NCBI GenBank assembly: GCA_965197565.1 | Contig: CBDANK010000002.1 | Coordinates: 930,001-994,000, forward strand | Direction: 5' to 3' | Source: G963667675 sp965197565 | Lineage (GTDB): Bacteria > Chloroflexota > Dehalococcoidia > Lucifugimonadales > UBA3495 | DNA length: 64,000 nucleotides | In this document: positions 16,532-25,044 of the stretch, one piece after another | Layout: each line of letters begins with the position of its first letter | Numbering within the stretch: position 1 is the stretch's first letter | Notes under the pieces: model-generated | The model's database searches: none | What the model was told of the DNA's origin: nothing | The model's input: only the letters and a program-made list of their open reading frames with translations | Program-made: the position numbers and the translations under genes

Positions 16532-17113
16532 TTGGATATGATGACTCAGGGTACGGCTCCCAATAACCCCCTCCCGGCGGAGCACGGCATTCGGCCGCCT
16601 CCCGGTAGGGGCCCAGGAGGTTTTTCAACCTTGGCTGATTCGTTCGTGATTCGTTCGCTCCAACAATCGAATCCATCCCCGGTTCCCGAGCCCGCCGGAC
16701 CTCAGCGGCGGCGCGGCGGCCAGCCGGGCAATATCAACGCCCTCCGCCACGGCCTCCGTTCCGAACGCTTCAACCCCCTCAGGCTCCAGTCCCTCCTCGA
16801 CCAACCCCTCCCTGAGCAGGACTCACCTCCCCCCGACTCTGCCCTCAACCGTCACCTTCACATCCTCCAAGCGGCTATCGAGGACTTGGCCCAAGCCGCT
16901 GCCGATGGCCAGGCCGCCGCTGTCCCCCTCCTCCTCAACGCCATCCGTAGCCACGCTACCCTCGCCGCACTCTCCTTTTCCCTCCAACACCCCCAAGCCC
17001 GCCGCCTCCGAAACAACCCCGAGGGCCACACCAAGTGCGCCGCCTGCGACACTTGGTGTCAAAACCAGTTCCTCACCCCCGATGCCCTGTGTCGGAATTG
17101 CGCCAATTCCTGA
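16532..17113 (+). CDS. hypothetical protein with GGQPGN-NALRHG motif and C-terminal zinc ribbon
   Basis: A Pro-rich protein of about 190 residues. It carries RRGGQPGNINALRHGLRS (about residues 60-77), a motif often seen in small phage- or transposon-associated proteins of unknown function. It ends in a Cys-rich segment, CAACDTWC...CRNC, that looks like a zinc ribbon. The frame can start at TTG 16532, ATG 16538 or ATG 16541; none has a clear ribosome-binding site. The codon use is more C-rich than in neighbouring genes. Function unknown. Confidence 0.55.
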   Translation: MDMMTQGTAPNNPLPAEHGIRPPPGRGPGGFSTLADSFVIRSLQQSNPSPVPEPAGPQRRRGGQPGNINALRHGLRSERFNPLRLQSLLDQPLPEQDSPPPDSALNRHLHILQAAIEDLAQAAADGQAAAVPLLLNAIRSHATLAALSFSLQHPQARRLRNNPEGHTKCAACDTWCQNQFLTPDALCRNCANS

Positions 17114-17205
17114 CTCATCCCCCGCTGGCGTCTTGTTGGTTCTCCCTCTTCATCATTGAGGGAGAGGGGATATTCCCCGGAAAATTCAAAGGTCCGGGGC
17201 TCGCT

Positions 17206-17428
17206 CAGGGTCTTTCAATTGTCGAAAATGTCATTCCGAGCCGTAGGCGAGGAATCTAAAACTCTTCACCAAGAACCTGGTCCGAGCATCTAAAAAGAGA
17301 ATGTAGTCAAGGATTTTAGACCCCTCGCGGAGTTTATCTTGAGCCTAGCCGAAAGGCTCGGGGTGACACTGAAGAGCGGCTCAGAACCTCCCCAGGTGTA
17401 GGCTGGAGGTGATAATTAAAAGACCCTG
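17206..17428. mobile_element. MITE family B, copy 1
   Basis: This 223-bp element has 18-bp ends, CAGGGTCTTTCAATTGTC and the inverse of CAGGGTCTTTTAATTATC (16/18 match). It is flanked by 10-bp near-identical direct repeats GGGGCTCGCT / GGGGCCCGCT. The interior contains no gene and closely resembles the copy at 37570-37769. Confidence 0.8.
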
Positions 17429-17488
17429 GGGGCCCGCTCGGCCCCACCGCCTTCAGCAGAAGGAATGTGGTAGAATTTAGTCAACCCG

Positions 17489-17528
17489 CCCCCTATTCCC
17501 CCCTCGGCAGAGGGCGCTTGATAGGGGG
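17489..17528. repeat. GC-rich palindrome in the metG leader (copy 2)
   Basis: CCCCCTAT...ATAGGGGG arms enclose a GC-rich centre. The repeat lies between an upstream GTG (17467) and TTG 17548, supporting the latter as the true metG start and leaving the palindrome in the 5' leader, where it could fold in the mRNA. Confidence 0.55.
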
Positions 17529-17547
17529 TTATGAAGGACTACCAGCT

Positions 17548-19233
17548 TTGACTGAACGAATTCTGGTTGCTGTGGCTTGGCCCTATGCCAACGGCCCTCT
17601 CCATTTAGGCCATGTGGCGGGATGCTATCTATCCGCTGATATTTTCGCTCGTTACCACCGGATAAAGGGCAACCAGGTATTGATGGTGTCGGGGAGCGAC
17701 AGCCACGGCACCCCCATCACGGTCCGGGCCGAACAGGAAGGAGTGACTCCCCAGGAGATCCTGGACCGCTATCACCCCCAGTTTCTGGATACTTGGGACC
17801 GGTTGGGCATTACCTTCGACCTGTTCACCACCACCCATACCGAGAACCATCAGGCTGTGGTCCACGACATATTCCGAGTTCTTCTGGAGGGAGGATACAT
17901 CTATCCCGACTCCATGCTGCTGGCTTATTGCAGCCGGTGCAACCGGTTCTTGCCCGACCGGTATGTGGAAGGGACTTGCCCCCACTGCGGACGCGACAAT
18001 GCCAGGGGCGACCAGTGCGACAGTTGCGGACGCACCCTGGACCCTAAAGACCTGCTGGCGGCCCGTTGCGCGTTATGCGGCACTGCTCCGGAGTTTCGTG
18101 AATCTGAGCACCTCTTCTTGAAGCTTTCCGCTTTCCAGCAACCCCTCTTGGAGTGGGTCAAGCAGCAAAGCCATTGGCGGCCAAATGTCCTCAACTTCAC
18201 CCGCCGTTACTTGGAAGACGGCCTCAAAGACCGGGCCATCACCCGGGACCTGGCCTGGGGGATTCCGGTCCCCCTGGAAGGTTACGACAACAAGCGGATA
18301 TACGTTTGGTTTGAGGCGGTGATCGGTTACTTGTCGGCGGCGGTGGAGTGGGCGCGGCAGACCGACACTCCGGATAAGTGGGAGGACTTCTGGAAGGACC
18401 CCAATAGCAGGTCTTACTACTTTATCGGCAAGGACAATATCCCCTTTCATTCCATTATCTGGCCTGCGATGCTGATGGGCTACGGCGGTCTGAACTTGCC
18501 CTACGACGTACCCGCCAACGAGTTCCTCAGCTTGGAGGCCCAAAAATTCTCCACCAGCCAGAACTGGGCCGTTTGGGTGCCGGATTATTTGTCGCGCTAC
18601 GACCCAGACCCGCTGCGCTATTTGCTGTCTGTCAACATGCCGGAATCCAGCGACTCCGACTTCTCCTGGACCGAGTTCGTGCGCCGCAATAATGACGAGT
18701 TGGTTGCTACCTACGGGAACTTGGTCCACCGGGTGCTGTCCTTCACCTATCGAAACTTCGATGGCAAGATTCCCGTGCCGGGGCCTATAAGAGAGGTGGA
18801 CCAAGGGCTATTAGACAACGCTCGTTCAGTAATGGACGGCGTGGACCGGGACCTGTACAACTGCCGCTTCAAGGCGGGTATTAGCCGAGGGTTTGCTTTG
18901 GCCCAAGAGGCCAACAGGTACCTGGACTCAACCGCCCCGTGGAAAACAATCAAGAGCGACCGGCAAGACGCGGCGACCTCCTTGTGGGTTTCTATCGCAG
19001 TGATCAACTGCCTTAAGACGGTGTTGTTCCCCTATATTCCATTCAGCGCCCAAAAGCTCCACGAGTTTCTGGGGCTTGACGGGAGAGTGGAAGAGGAGCA
19101 GTGGGACTTCGATTACGCCGTTGCGGCAGTGAAGCCGGGCGGGGCGTTGCGCGCCCCGTCGCCGCTTTACACCAAGCTAGACCCGAAGGTGGCGGAGGAA
19201 GAAGTACAGCGCTTGGGTATGCCGGTCGCTTAG
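17548..19233 (+). CDS. metG: methionyl-tRNA synthetase
   Basis: About 561 residues from TTG 17548 (AAGGA 9 bases upstream); a GTG at 17467 would add 27 unlikely residues encoded by a palindrome. The class I signature PLHLGH lies near residue 18. Zinc-knuckle cysteines (CSRCNRF, CPHCGRD, CDSCGRT, CALCGT) lie at about 127-178, and the KMSKS-equivalent appears as KFSTS near 332. An anticodon-binding helical domain follows. No C-terminal tRNA-binding EMAP domain is present. The enzyme charges tRNA-Met in the cytoplasm. The polyprenyl synthase gene begins 8 bases downstream, so the two are likely co-transcribed. Confidence 0.95.
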   Translation: MTERILVAVAWPYANGPLHLGHVAGCYLSADIFARYHRIKGNQVLMVSGSDSHGTPITVRAEQEGVTPQEILDRYHPQFLDTWDRLGITFDLFTTTHTENHQAVVHDIFRVLLEGGYIYPDSMLLAYCSRCNRFLPDRYVEGTCPHCGRDNARGDQCDSCGRTLDPKDLLAARCALCGTAPEFRESEHLFLKLSAFQQPLLEWVKQQSHWRPNVLNFTRRYLEDGLKDRAITRDLAWGIPVPLEGYDNKRIYVWFEAVIGYLSAAVEWARQTDTPDKWEDFWKDPNSRSYYFIGKDNIPFHSIIWPAMLMGYGGLNLPYDVPANEFLSLEAQKFSTSQNWAVWVPDYLSRYDPDPLRYLLSVNMPESSDSDFSWTEFVRRNNDELVATYGNLVHRVLSFTYRNFDGKIPVPGPIREVDQGLLDNARSVMDGVDRDLYNCRFKAGISRGFALAQEANRYLDSTAPWKTIKSDRQDAATSLWVSIAVINCLKTVLFPYIPFSAQKLHEFLGLDGRVEEEQWDFDYAVAAVKPGGALRAPSPLYTKLDPKVAEEEVQRLGMPVA

Positions 19234-19241
19234 GGGGCGGT

Positions 19242-20225
19242 TTGCTGAAAGGCTTGGATGAGCGGGCTGCCTCCATCTATGTCCCGATTCAGGACCAGTT
19301 GGCAAATGTAGAGGACCGGCTGCGGGGGCTGTCTGATACAGCCGCTCCCTATCTGGACCGGTTGCTGGACTACGTAATGGTCAACGGCGGCAAACGCATT
19401 CGCCCGGCAATTACTTTGCTGGCCGCCGATTTTTATCCCCATCAACCGGAAAACCCCATCACTATGGCTTCGGCAGTGGAACTCCTTCACGTCGCCACTT
19501 TGATCCACGACGACACGGTGGATAACTCGGACCTGCGCCGGGGCAAAGCGACCGTCAGCAATCTTTGGGGCCAACACGTGGCTGTGTTGTTCGGAGACTA
19601 TGTTTTCGCGACCTCGGCCACTTTTGTTTGCGACACCGGCAACATCGGGGTAATCCGCCGGTTTTCTGAGACCATCATGGACCTGGCCAGCGGCCAGCTA
19701 GTTGAGTATTTCAGTGCTTTCGACGCGGAACAAGCCCGCAGGCTTTACGACGAGCGTATCTATCGTAAGACCGCCTCTCTGTTCCGCACCGCCGCCGAAA
19801 CGGGCGCCATTTTGGGAGACGCCCCTGGGCCCCAGGTTCAAGCGTTGCGGACTTACGGTCACAACATCGGCATGGCCTTCCAGATAGTTGACGACCTCCT
19901 CGATGTGCAGGGCGACGCCGTCGAGTTGGGGAAGCCGGTGGGCAATGACCTTCTGCAAGGAGTCTTGACACTACCGTCGATCATGCTCATGGAACGGTAT
20001 CCTCACGACAATCCCATAGAAAAGCTGTTCAAGGAACCGGGACAGGACGGACAGTTGCAAAAGGCCCTGGAGATGATCAACGGCTCAACCATTATCGACG
20101 ATTGCAACACGGTTATCCGCAAGTACTGCGGCACCGCCTCCGAGTCGTTGGACATCCTGCCCGATTGCCCCGCCCGGCGCTCGTTGCTGGACCTCTCCGG
20201 CTATATCTCGGACCGTAATCATTGA
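19242..20225 (+). CDS. polyprenyl diphosphate synthase (trans-isoprenyl, IspB-like)
   Basis: The 327-residue all-helical prenyltransferase has GGKRIRPAI, the first Asp-rich motif LIHDDTVDNSDLRRG and the second, DDLLDVQGD. The second motif follows GMAFQIV. It extends allylic diphosphates with IPP units in trans to make quinone side chains or other long isoprenoids; chain length cannot be read from sequence alone. TTG at 19242 follows a GGGGGCGG stretch directly after the metG stop and is the chosen start. An in-frame upstream extension overlapping metG exists but reads as shadow sequence. Confidence 0.92.
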   Translation: MLKGLDERAASIYVPIQDQLANVEDRLRGLSDTAAPYLDRLLDYVMVNGGKRIRPAITLLAADFYPHQPENPITMASAVELLHVATLIHDDTVDNSDLRRGKATVSNLWGQHVAVLFGDYVFATSATFVCDTGNIGVIRRFSETIMDLASGQLVEYFSAFDAEQARRLYDERIYRKTASLFRTAAETGAILGDAPGPQVQALRTYGHNIGMAFQIVDDLLDVQGDAVELGKPVGNDLLQGVLTLPSIMLMERYPHDNPIEKLFKEPGQDGQLQKALEMINGSTIIDDCNTVIRKYCGTASESLDILPDCPARRSLLDLSGYISDRNH

Positions 20226-20239
20226 TGGGTTCCAAAGCT

Positions 20240-21856
20240 CTAACCAGCTTCCCACGCCACCCGGCCTCCCACTATGGTGAGGACCGGGTGGATGTCTTTT
20301 AAGGCTTCCGGGCTCGCCTCGGTGGGGTCTTGGTTAACCAAAACCAGGTCGGCCAACTTGCCGGGCCGAATTGTGCCCTTGATGTTCTGGGAGCCGTCGG
20401 CGTAAGCCCCGGCGATGGTGTACATCCGCAGCGCCGTCTCAATGGGAACTCTTTGAGACCGGAGTGACGGACCGCACCGATTGACAGACAACGGCTGGCC
20501 GTCCCTGCTGAAACCGGTGACTGCGCTGTAAATTGCCGGCCAAGGGTTGGGATCAATCACCGGGGAGTCGGAACTGAAAGCGACGGCAACACCGGAACGG
20601 TCCAGGCTTCCCACCGGATAAAGGCTGTTTAGCAATCCTAAGTCCACGCGCTGCCGGTAACGATCGCCGTTCCAGAATATGAACCCCGGTTGTGTTACTA
20701 CCATGGCTCCGCTGCGCCGTACCTGGGCCGCCAACTCCGGCGGACACTCGGCACAGTGCTCGATGCGGTCCTTGGCCATCAAGCGGCTGGGAGTCGATTG
20801 GGCCCCTTGAAACACTTGGGCGGCGGCGGCCACCGCCTCTTCCTCGACAGCGTGAACAGCTACTGGGAAGCCGGCCCGATGGGCTTCATGCACTATCCGG
20901 CCCAGCTCTTCGATATCCGGTTGCAGTGCGCCGGTGGTCAGACTGAGCATGGCCTTGACGTGCCCCAACCGGAGCCGGTAATCGCCGTCGCCCCAGCTCC
21001 GGCCTTCTGCCAGGAAGTCCTCCAGGTGGTTGGCTCCGACCAGCATAGTAACCCGGCATTGCAGCCGCCCCGAGGTTTGTAGATTACGGAGAGCTTCCCA
21101 ACGGACCAAGCTATTGTTGACGCCGGCATCGTGGACCGACGTGATCCCGTAGCCGAGCAGCAAGCGGCTCAGACGAGCAACTCCTTCTTCGCCTTCCTTT
21201 CGGTCCCGCAACCGGCCCAGCCGTTGTCTCAAGAAGGGGCCCATCTCCAAAAGCAACCCCGTGGGCTCCCCCGAGTATTCTATCCGCTCGATGACGCCCT
21301 CCACGGGATCGGGGGTGTCCCGGTGAATCCCAGCCGACTGCAACCCCAGGCTGTTCAGTATCGCGGCGTGGCCGCTGCGGTGGTCCAGCCGCACCGGATG
21401 TTTGGGCGCGGCTAGGTCCAACTCCCACCGGGTTGGGCGCCGCCTCTCTTCCAAGGCCAGTTCGTCGTACCCGAAACCTCGAATCCAACTGCCCTGGGGC
21501 GTTGAGGCGGCGCGGCGTCGAATCGCGGCCAGCAACTCTTGGATACTTGAGACCGCCTCGGGCCCGCAAGGCAGGCCTTGAAGGGACGATGCCGTGGCCA
21601 ACAAGTGGCAGTGGGCGTCAACAAAACCGGGAAGGAGGCACATCCCTTGACAATCTATGGTTTGGCTGCTTGGTCCGGCCAAGAGCGCAACATCGGCCGT
21701 GCTTCCTACGGCGGTGATAGTCTGTCCATTGACAGCCACCGCGTCGGCCCTGGGCTGTCCAGGTTCCAGGGTCAGCACCCTGGCGTTCATCAGCAACAAG
21801 CCGGGCGGGCCGGAGGACCGTGGGGCTTCTTGTGAATAGGGGGTAGGACTTACCAT
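20240..21856 (-). CDS. amidohydrolase (YtcJ-like, metal-dependent)
   Basis: This 538-residue amidohydrolase has the small beta-domain at the N-terminus, LPGFVDAHCHL with the first metal ligands, and a TIM barrel with SVHDAGVNN and HAVEEEAVA. The late SSDSPVIDPNPW motif and GKLADLVLVNQDP follow. YtcJ-like proteins hydrolyse N-formyl or N-acyl groups and other amides; the specific substrate is unknown. The gene converges with the polyprenyl synthase gene 14 bases away and is divergent from the membrane protein that follows. Confidence 0.9.
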   Translation of the reverse strand: MVSPTPYSQEAPRSSGPPGLLLMNARVLTLEPGQPRADAVAVNGQTITAVGSTADVALLAGPSSQTIDCQGMCLLPGFVDAHCHLLATASSLQGLPCGPEAVSSIQELLAAIRRRAASTPQGSWIRGFGYDELALEERRRPTRWELDLAAPKHPVRLDHRSGHAAILNSLGLQSAGIHRDTPDPVEGVIERIEYSGEPTGLLLEMGPFLRQRLGRLRDRKEGEEGVARLSRLLLGYGITSVHDAGVNNSLVRWEALRNLQTSGRLQCRVTMLVGANHLEDFLAEGRSWGDGDYRLRLGHVKAMLSLTTGALQPDIEELGRIVHEAHRAGFPVAVHAVEEEAVAAAAQVFQGAQSTPSRLMAKDRIEHCAECPPELAAQVRRSGAMVVTQPGFIFWNGDRYRQRVDLGLLNSLYPVGSLDRSGVAVAFSSDSPVIDPNPWPAIYSAVTGFSRDGQPLSVNRCGPSLRSQRVPIETALRMYTIAGAYADGSQNIKGTIRPGKLADLVLVNQDPTEASPEALKDIHPVLTIVGGRVAWEAG

Positions 21857-21884
21857 AGGCTGTCTGCTTGGGTTAAGAGACGGG

Positions 21885-23057
21885 TTGCCGCCAATGCGCC
21901 TGTCCTTATCCCAGTCTGGACCCTATAATCCTAGCATAGACCGCATCGTGAAGACCCTTCCCCAAATAACGAGATTCGGGGCGGCAAGTCCAACCGACAG
22001 GAAGTTAGACCGTCTAGCTGGCGAGGACCAGGGGCCGCGCCGCGCCTCCTCCATCGAGGTCTCGGGGGGCAAACATCGCCTTGCCACTGCTGCGGTGGCG
22101 CTGCTGGCCTTGGCGGGGGCGCTGTTGATGCTATTGGACTGGCAGGAGGTCCGGGCAGTCCTGTCCCGGGCGGACTGGCACTGGATGCCCTTGGCCCTGA
22201 CCATTACCGCTGTCTCCTACTTGTGCTTGAGCTACAGCTTCGCATCGGTCAATCAGACCTTTAACATTCAGTTGGACTGGCGAAGCCTCTTGGGCGTGGG
22301 ATTCGTTTCCTCGGCCATGATTGCCGCTATTGGAGGATTGGCCGGCCACTCCCTCCGTCTGCTGCTAATGACTCGACGGGGGCTGGCTACTGGCGACGTG
22401 CTGGCGCCGTCTCTATTCCATTCCTACCTTGAGAGCCTGGTGTTTTTCGCTCTCATTCCAATTGGCCTTGGCTACTTGCTGTTGACCCACCCCCTTTCCC
22501 CAGGGACGGCCCTGTGGCTGGGTGTTGGCGCCGGCGTCCTGGGCTTGGCTTTTGCGGCCACTGCCGTGGTTTTCTTTTATACTCCGGTGAGGTCGCTGGC
22601 CCTTCGGTTGGTCGGGTCGGTTTGGCGTTGGGTGGCCCGCCGGGACATCGGGCCGTCGTTGAGGGACTTCGAAGCCACGCTGACCGGAGGGCTAGCCGCC
22701 CTACGGGGCCGGCCTCTCGTCCTGGGCTTGCCGGTGGTCCTGGTGCTGGCCGACCGGATCGCCAGGGTCGCCCTGGTCTGGGCCTGTTTCCAAGCCTTGG
22801 GCAGCGAAACGGGACTGGGGGTGATAGCAACAGGGTTCGCCGTCGGCGTGGCGGCGGGAGTGATGTCCATGGTTCCCGGCGGCTTGGGCGTGCAGGAGGG
22901 TTCAATGGCGGGGACCTACCATCTGCTGGGAGTCCCTCTGGAGGAGGCCATCCTGGTGTCGGTCTTGTTCCGGGCGGTCTATTACATGGGACCCTTCGTT
23001 GTCAGCCTGGCTTTTTACAGGGCCGTGTTGCGGAGGAATAAGAACGGTTCCGTTTAA
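21885..23057 (+). CDS. lysylphosphatidylglycerol synthase TM-region / UPF0104 membrane protein
   Basis: This polytopic protein (up to 390 residues) has about eight hydrophobic helices from residue 65 onward, including a GFAVGVAAGVMSMVPGGLGV motif near residue 320, the signature of the UPF0104 flippase-like domain. It lacks the C-terminal catalytic domain of MprF. Such proteins move aminoacyl- or glyco-lipids, but the substrate is unknown. The first 60 residues are polar and the start is uncertain (TTG 21885 or ATG 21894). The last two codons and the stop lie inside the 22-bp inverted repeat that begins the transposon, so the 3' end may have been replaced on insertion. A second copy of the family lies at 61763-62836. 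Confidence 0.85.
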   Translation: MPPMRLSLSQSGPYNPSIDRIVKTLPQITRFGAASPTDRKLDRLAGEDQGPRRASSIEVSGGKHRLATAAVALLALAGALLMLLDWQEVRAVLSRADWHWMPLALTITAVSYLCLSYSFASVNQTFNIQLDWRSLLGVGFVSSAMIAAIGGLAGHSLRLLLMTRRGLATGDVLAPSLFHSYLESLVFFALIPIGLGYLLLTHPLSPGTALWLGVGAGVLGLAFAATAVVFFYTPVRSLALRLVGSVWRWVARRDIGPSLRDFEATLTGGLAALRGRPLVLGLPVVLVLADRIARVALVWACFQALGSETGLGVIATGFAVGVAAGVMSMVPGGLGVQEGSMAGTYHLLGVPLEEAILVSVLFRAVYYMGPFVVSLAFYRAVLRRNKNGSV

Positions 23058-23069
23058 CATCGGATGATG
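23048..23069 (+). repeat. left 22-bp terminal inverted repeat
   Basis: This is an exact inverted match to 26949-26970. It overlaps the stop codon of the preceding membrane-protein gene. A chance 22-base match in 4 kb is negligible. Confidence 0.85.
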
Positions 23070-23191
23070 CCGTAAATTAGACCGCCGCCTTCCGTCGGGC
23101 TTTGGGCCGTAGCGCCCTGGGCGTCCGGGCCAACGCATAGGGCGGTAGCGGGTTGAACTCAGGTTCCGCTCGCTTCTTTGTGCTACGACCT

Positions 23192-24154
23192 TTACGCACG
23201 GTCGGAACCCGGATTACCGGCTTTCTGTTCCTGGGAACCACTTTTGAACCGGGCAGGCGACGCCACGCCTGCCGAAGTAGTTTCCTTCTTGCGACGCTTG
23301 GGCCGGGGCTGCGGTTCCATCCGCGCCACATCTTCCCACTCGCTAAAGGGCGGCTTCACCTTCGCCCTATCGCCCGGCTTCTGCCCGCATAGGCCCTCGT
23401 GGTCCCGGAATAGGTTGTAGGTCAGAACCCAGCCATCCAGGTAGCGTTGCCCGCTTTCCTTGCTGTCCAAGCCCCGCAGCGTCTTGGTTCTCTGCCGGTA
23501 GGTGCCCTGAAGTCTCTCCGACAGGTTGTTGTTTATATCGGCGGTTATCCCTTGGGACTGGATATGCTTGGCCTCGGGTAGGACTTCCTTGATGGCCGAC
23601 AGGTAGGACCGGAGCTTGTCGGTGGTGATGGTCTTGGGCGGTGAATCCGCCGACTTCAAGGCTTTCCGCATGACCGTCTTGGCTGCGCCGGCTGTCCGCT
23701 CTTTGGAAAGGTGAGACGCCAGGATGTAGCGGGTTTCCGAGTCCATGACGTTCCAATTCCAATACTTCTCCCCGCCGACGGCGACCATCATTTCATCCGC
23801 TACCCAATGGCCGCCGGTGTGAGCCGGGTGCTTCTCCATTTCCCTGACGGCAGTATCGGTGTAGGTCTTGACCCAATGATAGATGCTCGCCTTGGCTGGT
23901 TCGGGCATGTCGTACATGTCCGCCATCGTCTCGCCTATCTGCTTGTAGCTCATGCCGGAGTAGAACATCCGAACCGATGCGCCGATGCGCTCCGGCGCGA
24001 TGCGGCGACCGTGGAGAAACCCGGCGCTGGTGAATTGCTTGCTGCAACCCCGGCAGAGATACCGTTGATACCCGCTCCGCCTCCCGTTCTTGACCACATC
24101 CTCGGATGGGCAGTAGGGACAGTTGATCGTCTCGGTCTTGGTGAACTTAGCCAT
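23192..24154 (-). CDS. DDE transposase (IS6/IS240-like) with N-terminal zinc ribbon
   Basis: The 320-residue transposase has a zinc ribbon at residues 11-40 (CPYCPSEDVV, then CRGCSKQF), a helix-turn-helix-like segment, and the catalytic domain. The latter shows WVADEMMVAVGGEKYW (first Asp), TTDKLRSY (second Asp) and LSERLQGTYRQR (Glu), as in the DDE_Tnp_IS240 family. A basic, low-complexity C-terminal tail of about 50 residues is unusual. The start ATG at 24154 overlaps the stop of the preceding 215-residue gene by 8 bases, so it is translated last in the element's operon. It sits 120 bases inside the left inverted repeat. Confidence 0.88.
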   Translation of the reverse strand: MAKFTKTETINCPYCPSEDVVKNGRRSGYQRYLCRGCSKQFTSAGFLHGRRIAPERIGASVRMFYSGMSYKQIGETMADMYDMPEPAKASIYHWVKTYTDTAVREMEKHPAHTGGHWVADEMMVAVGGEKYWNWNVMDSETRYILASHLSKERTAGAAKTVMRKALKSADSPPKTITTDKLRSYLSAIKEVLPEAKHIQSQGITADINNNLSERLQGTYRQRTKTLRGLDSKESGQRYLDGWVLTYNLFRDHEGLCGQKPGDRAKVKPPFSEWEDVARMEPQPRPKRRKKETTSAGVASPARFKSGSQEQKAGNPGSDRA

Positions 24155-24794
24155 CTAGGGCCTCTGTCTCGACTTCCGTTAACACGTCTTGCCCAGCAGC
24201 AAGGAACCGCTCAAACTCAGTAGTCCCAAGGATTTTCAAGATACTCCGGGCCACTCGATCTAAGTTGCCGGTTACGTCAACCCGCTTGGGCGCAGGCCGG
24301 AAGATTCCCGCCTCCCGTGCAGCCTCCGCAACACTCTTGAACTCGCCCCGTTTCATCCGCTCCCAAATATCAGGGCGGTCGCGGGCAATCCGGGCGGTGA
24401 GGTATTCAGATTTATTGCCACCTGCGGGAGGAAAGCTTTGACGAATGTCAAAGCTTTTCCCCCGCTCGCCATTTCGTCGCAACGGACGCCCAGGCATGGC
24501 CGCCTGGGCTGCTACTCTGGCCCTAGCCCTAGCGTCATCGCCGAGCGCAAGGTCGACCAGCATCGCCTCTTTCGTACCGTATGGGTTTTCGTAAGGTATC
24601 TTCTCCCAAATCTTATGTTTCTCAGCATCCTCCCAGGCCCCCAGATAACGCTCCAGGTCTAGGTCGATCGACTTCCACATGGTCTGAAGAACACTCACTG
24701 TCTGCCAGCACCAAGCCGGGTCGCCAGGGGTTTTCAAATCGCGTGGCCCACAGCTTGCCGAGTCTTGTTCCGTCAACCCCATCTTGCTACTCAT
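24147..24794 (-). CDS. transposon cargo protein of unknown function (215 residues)
   Basis: The protein has no recognised enzyme motif. Residues about 125-165 contain KSEYLTARIARDRPDIWERM followed by KSVAEAAREAGI. This pattern, with a predicted helix-turn-helix at the end, is met in phage and plasmid proteins and suggests DNA binding. The rest is charged and helical. It overlaps the genes on both sides by 8 bases, so expression is tightly coupled to the helicase upstream and the transposase downstream. A role in target choice, regulation or defence is conceivable but not shown. Confidence 0.7.
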   Translation of the reverse strand: MSSKMGLTEQDSASCGPRDLKTPGDPAWCWQTVSVLQTMWKSIDLDLERYLGAWEDAEKHKIWEKIPYENPYGTKEAMLVDLALGDDARARARVAAQAAMPGRPLRRNGERGKSFDIRQSFPPAGGNKSEYLTARIARDRPDIWERMKRGEFKSVAEAAREAGIFRPAPKRVDVTGNLDRVARSILKILGTTEFERFLAAGQDVLTEVETEALDG

Positions 24795-25035
24795 TCTCCA
24801 ACCTCTCAGCCCGCCGCGTCAGTTGCTCTAACATCCTCTGGAGCCGGTCAGGGTCCGTTATATCTCGGAGCTTCCCTTGTCTGATCACGCCGACACTCAT
24901 CCAAACCTCGCTAATGGTTCGACCATAACGCGCCGACCGTTGTTTTGGGTCCGACACGCCTCGGAGCAACAGGTTGGCCAGCCGCGTAACAACTTCGTTC
25001 AGGCGGTCGTATAGGGATTCAAGAAGGGGAGTCAT
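24787..25035 (-). CDS. small cargo protein of unknown function (82 residues)
   Basis: A charged helical protein whose first third (LYDRLNEVVTRLANLLLRG) and last third (DRLQRMLEQLTRRAERLENE) look like amphipathic helices or short coiled coils. No family is recognised. The 3' end overlaps the 215-residue gene by 8 bases, and the start lies 9 bases after the helicase stop. It may be a partner subunit of either neighbour. Confidence 0.65.
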   Translation of the reverse strand: MTPLLESLYDRLNEVVTRLANLLLRGVSDPKQRSARYGRTISEVWMSVGVIRQGKLRDITDPDRLQRMLEQLTRRAERLENE

Positions 25036-25044
25036 ATCCGTGAC

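Noticed and set aside
22514..23041. 175-codon open frame on the plus strand
   Set aside because: Out-of-frame shadow of the UPF0104 membrane protein with Gly/Arg-rich nonsense composition.
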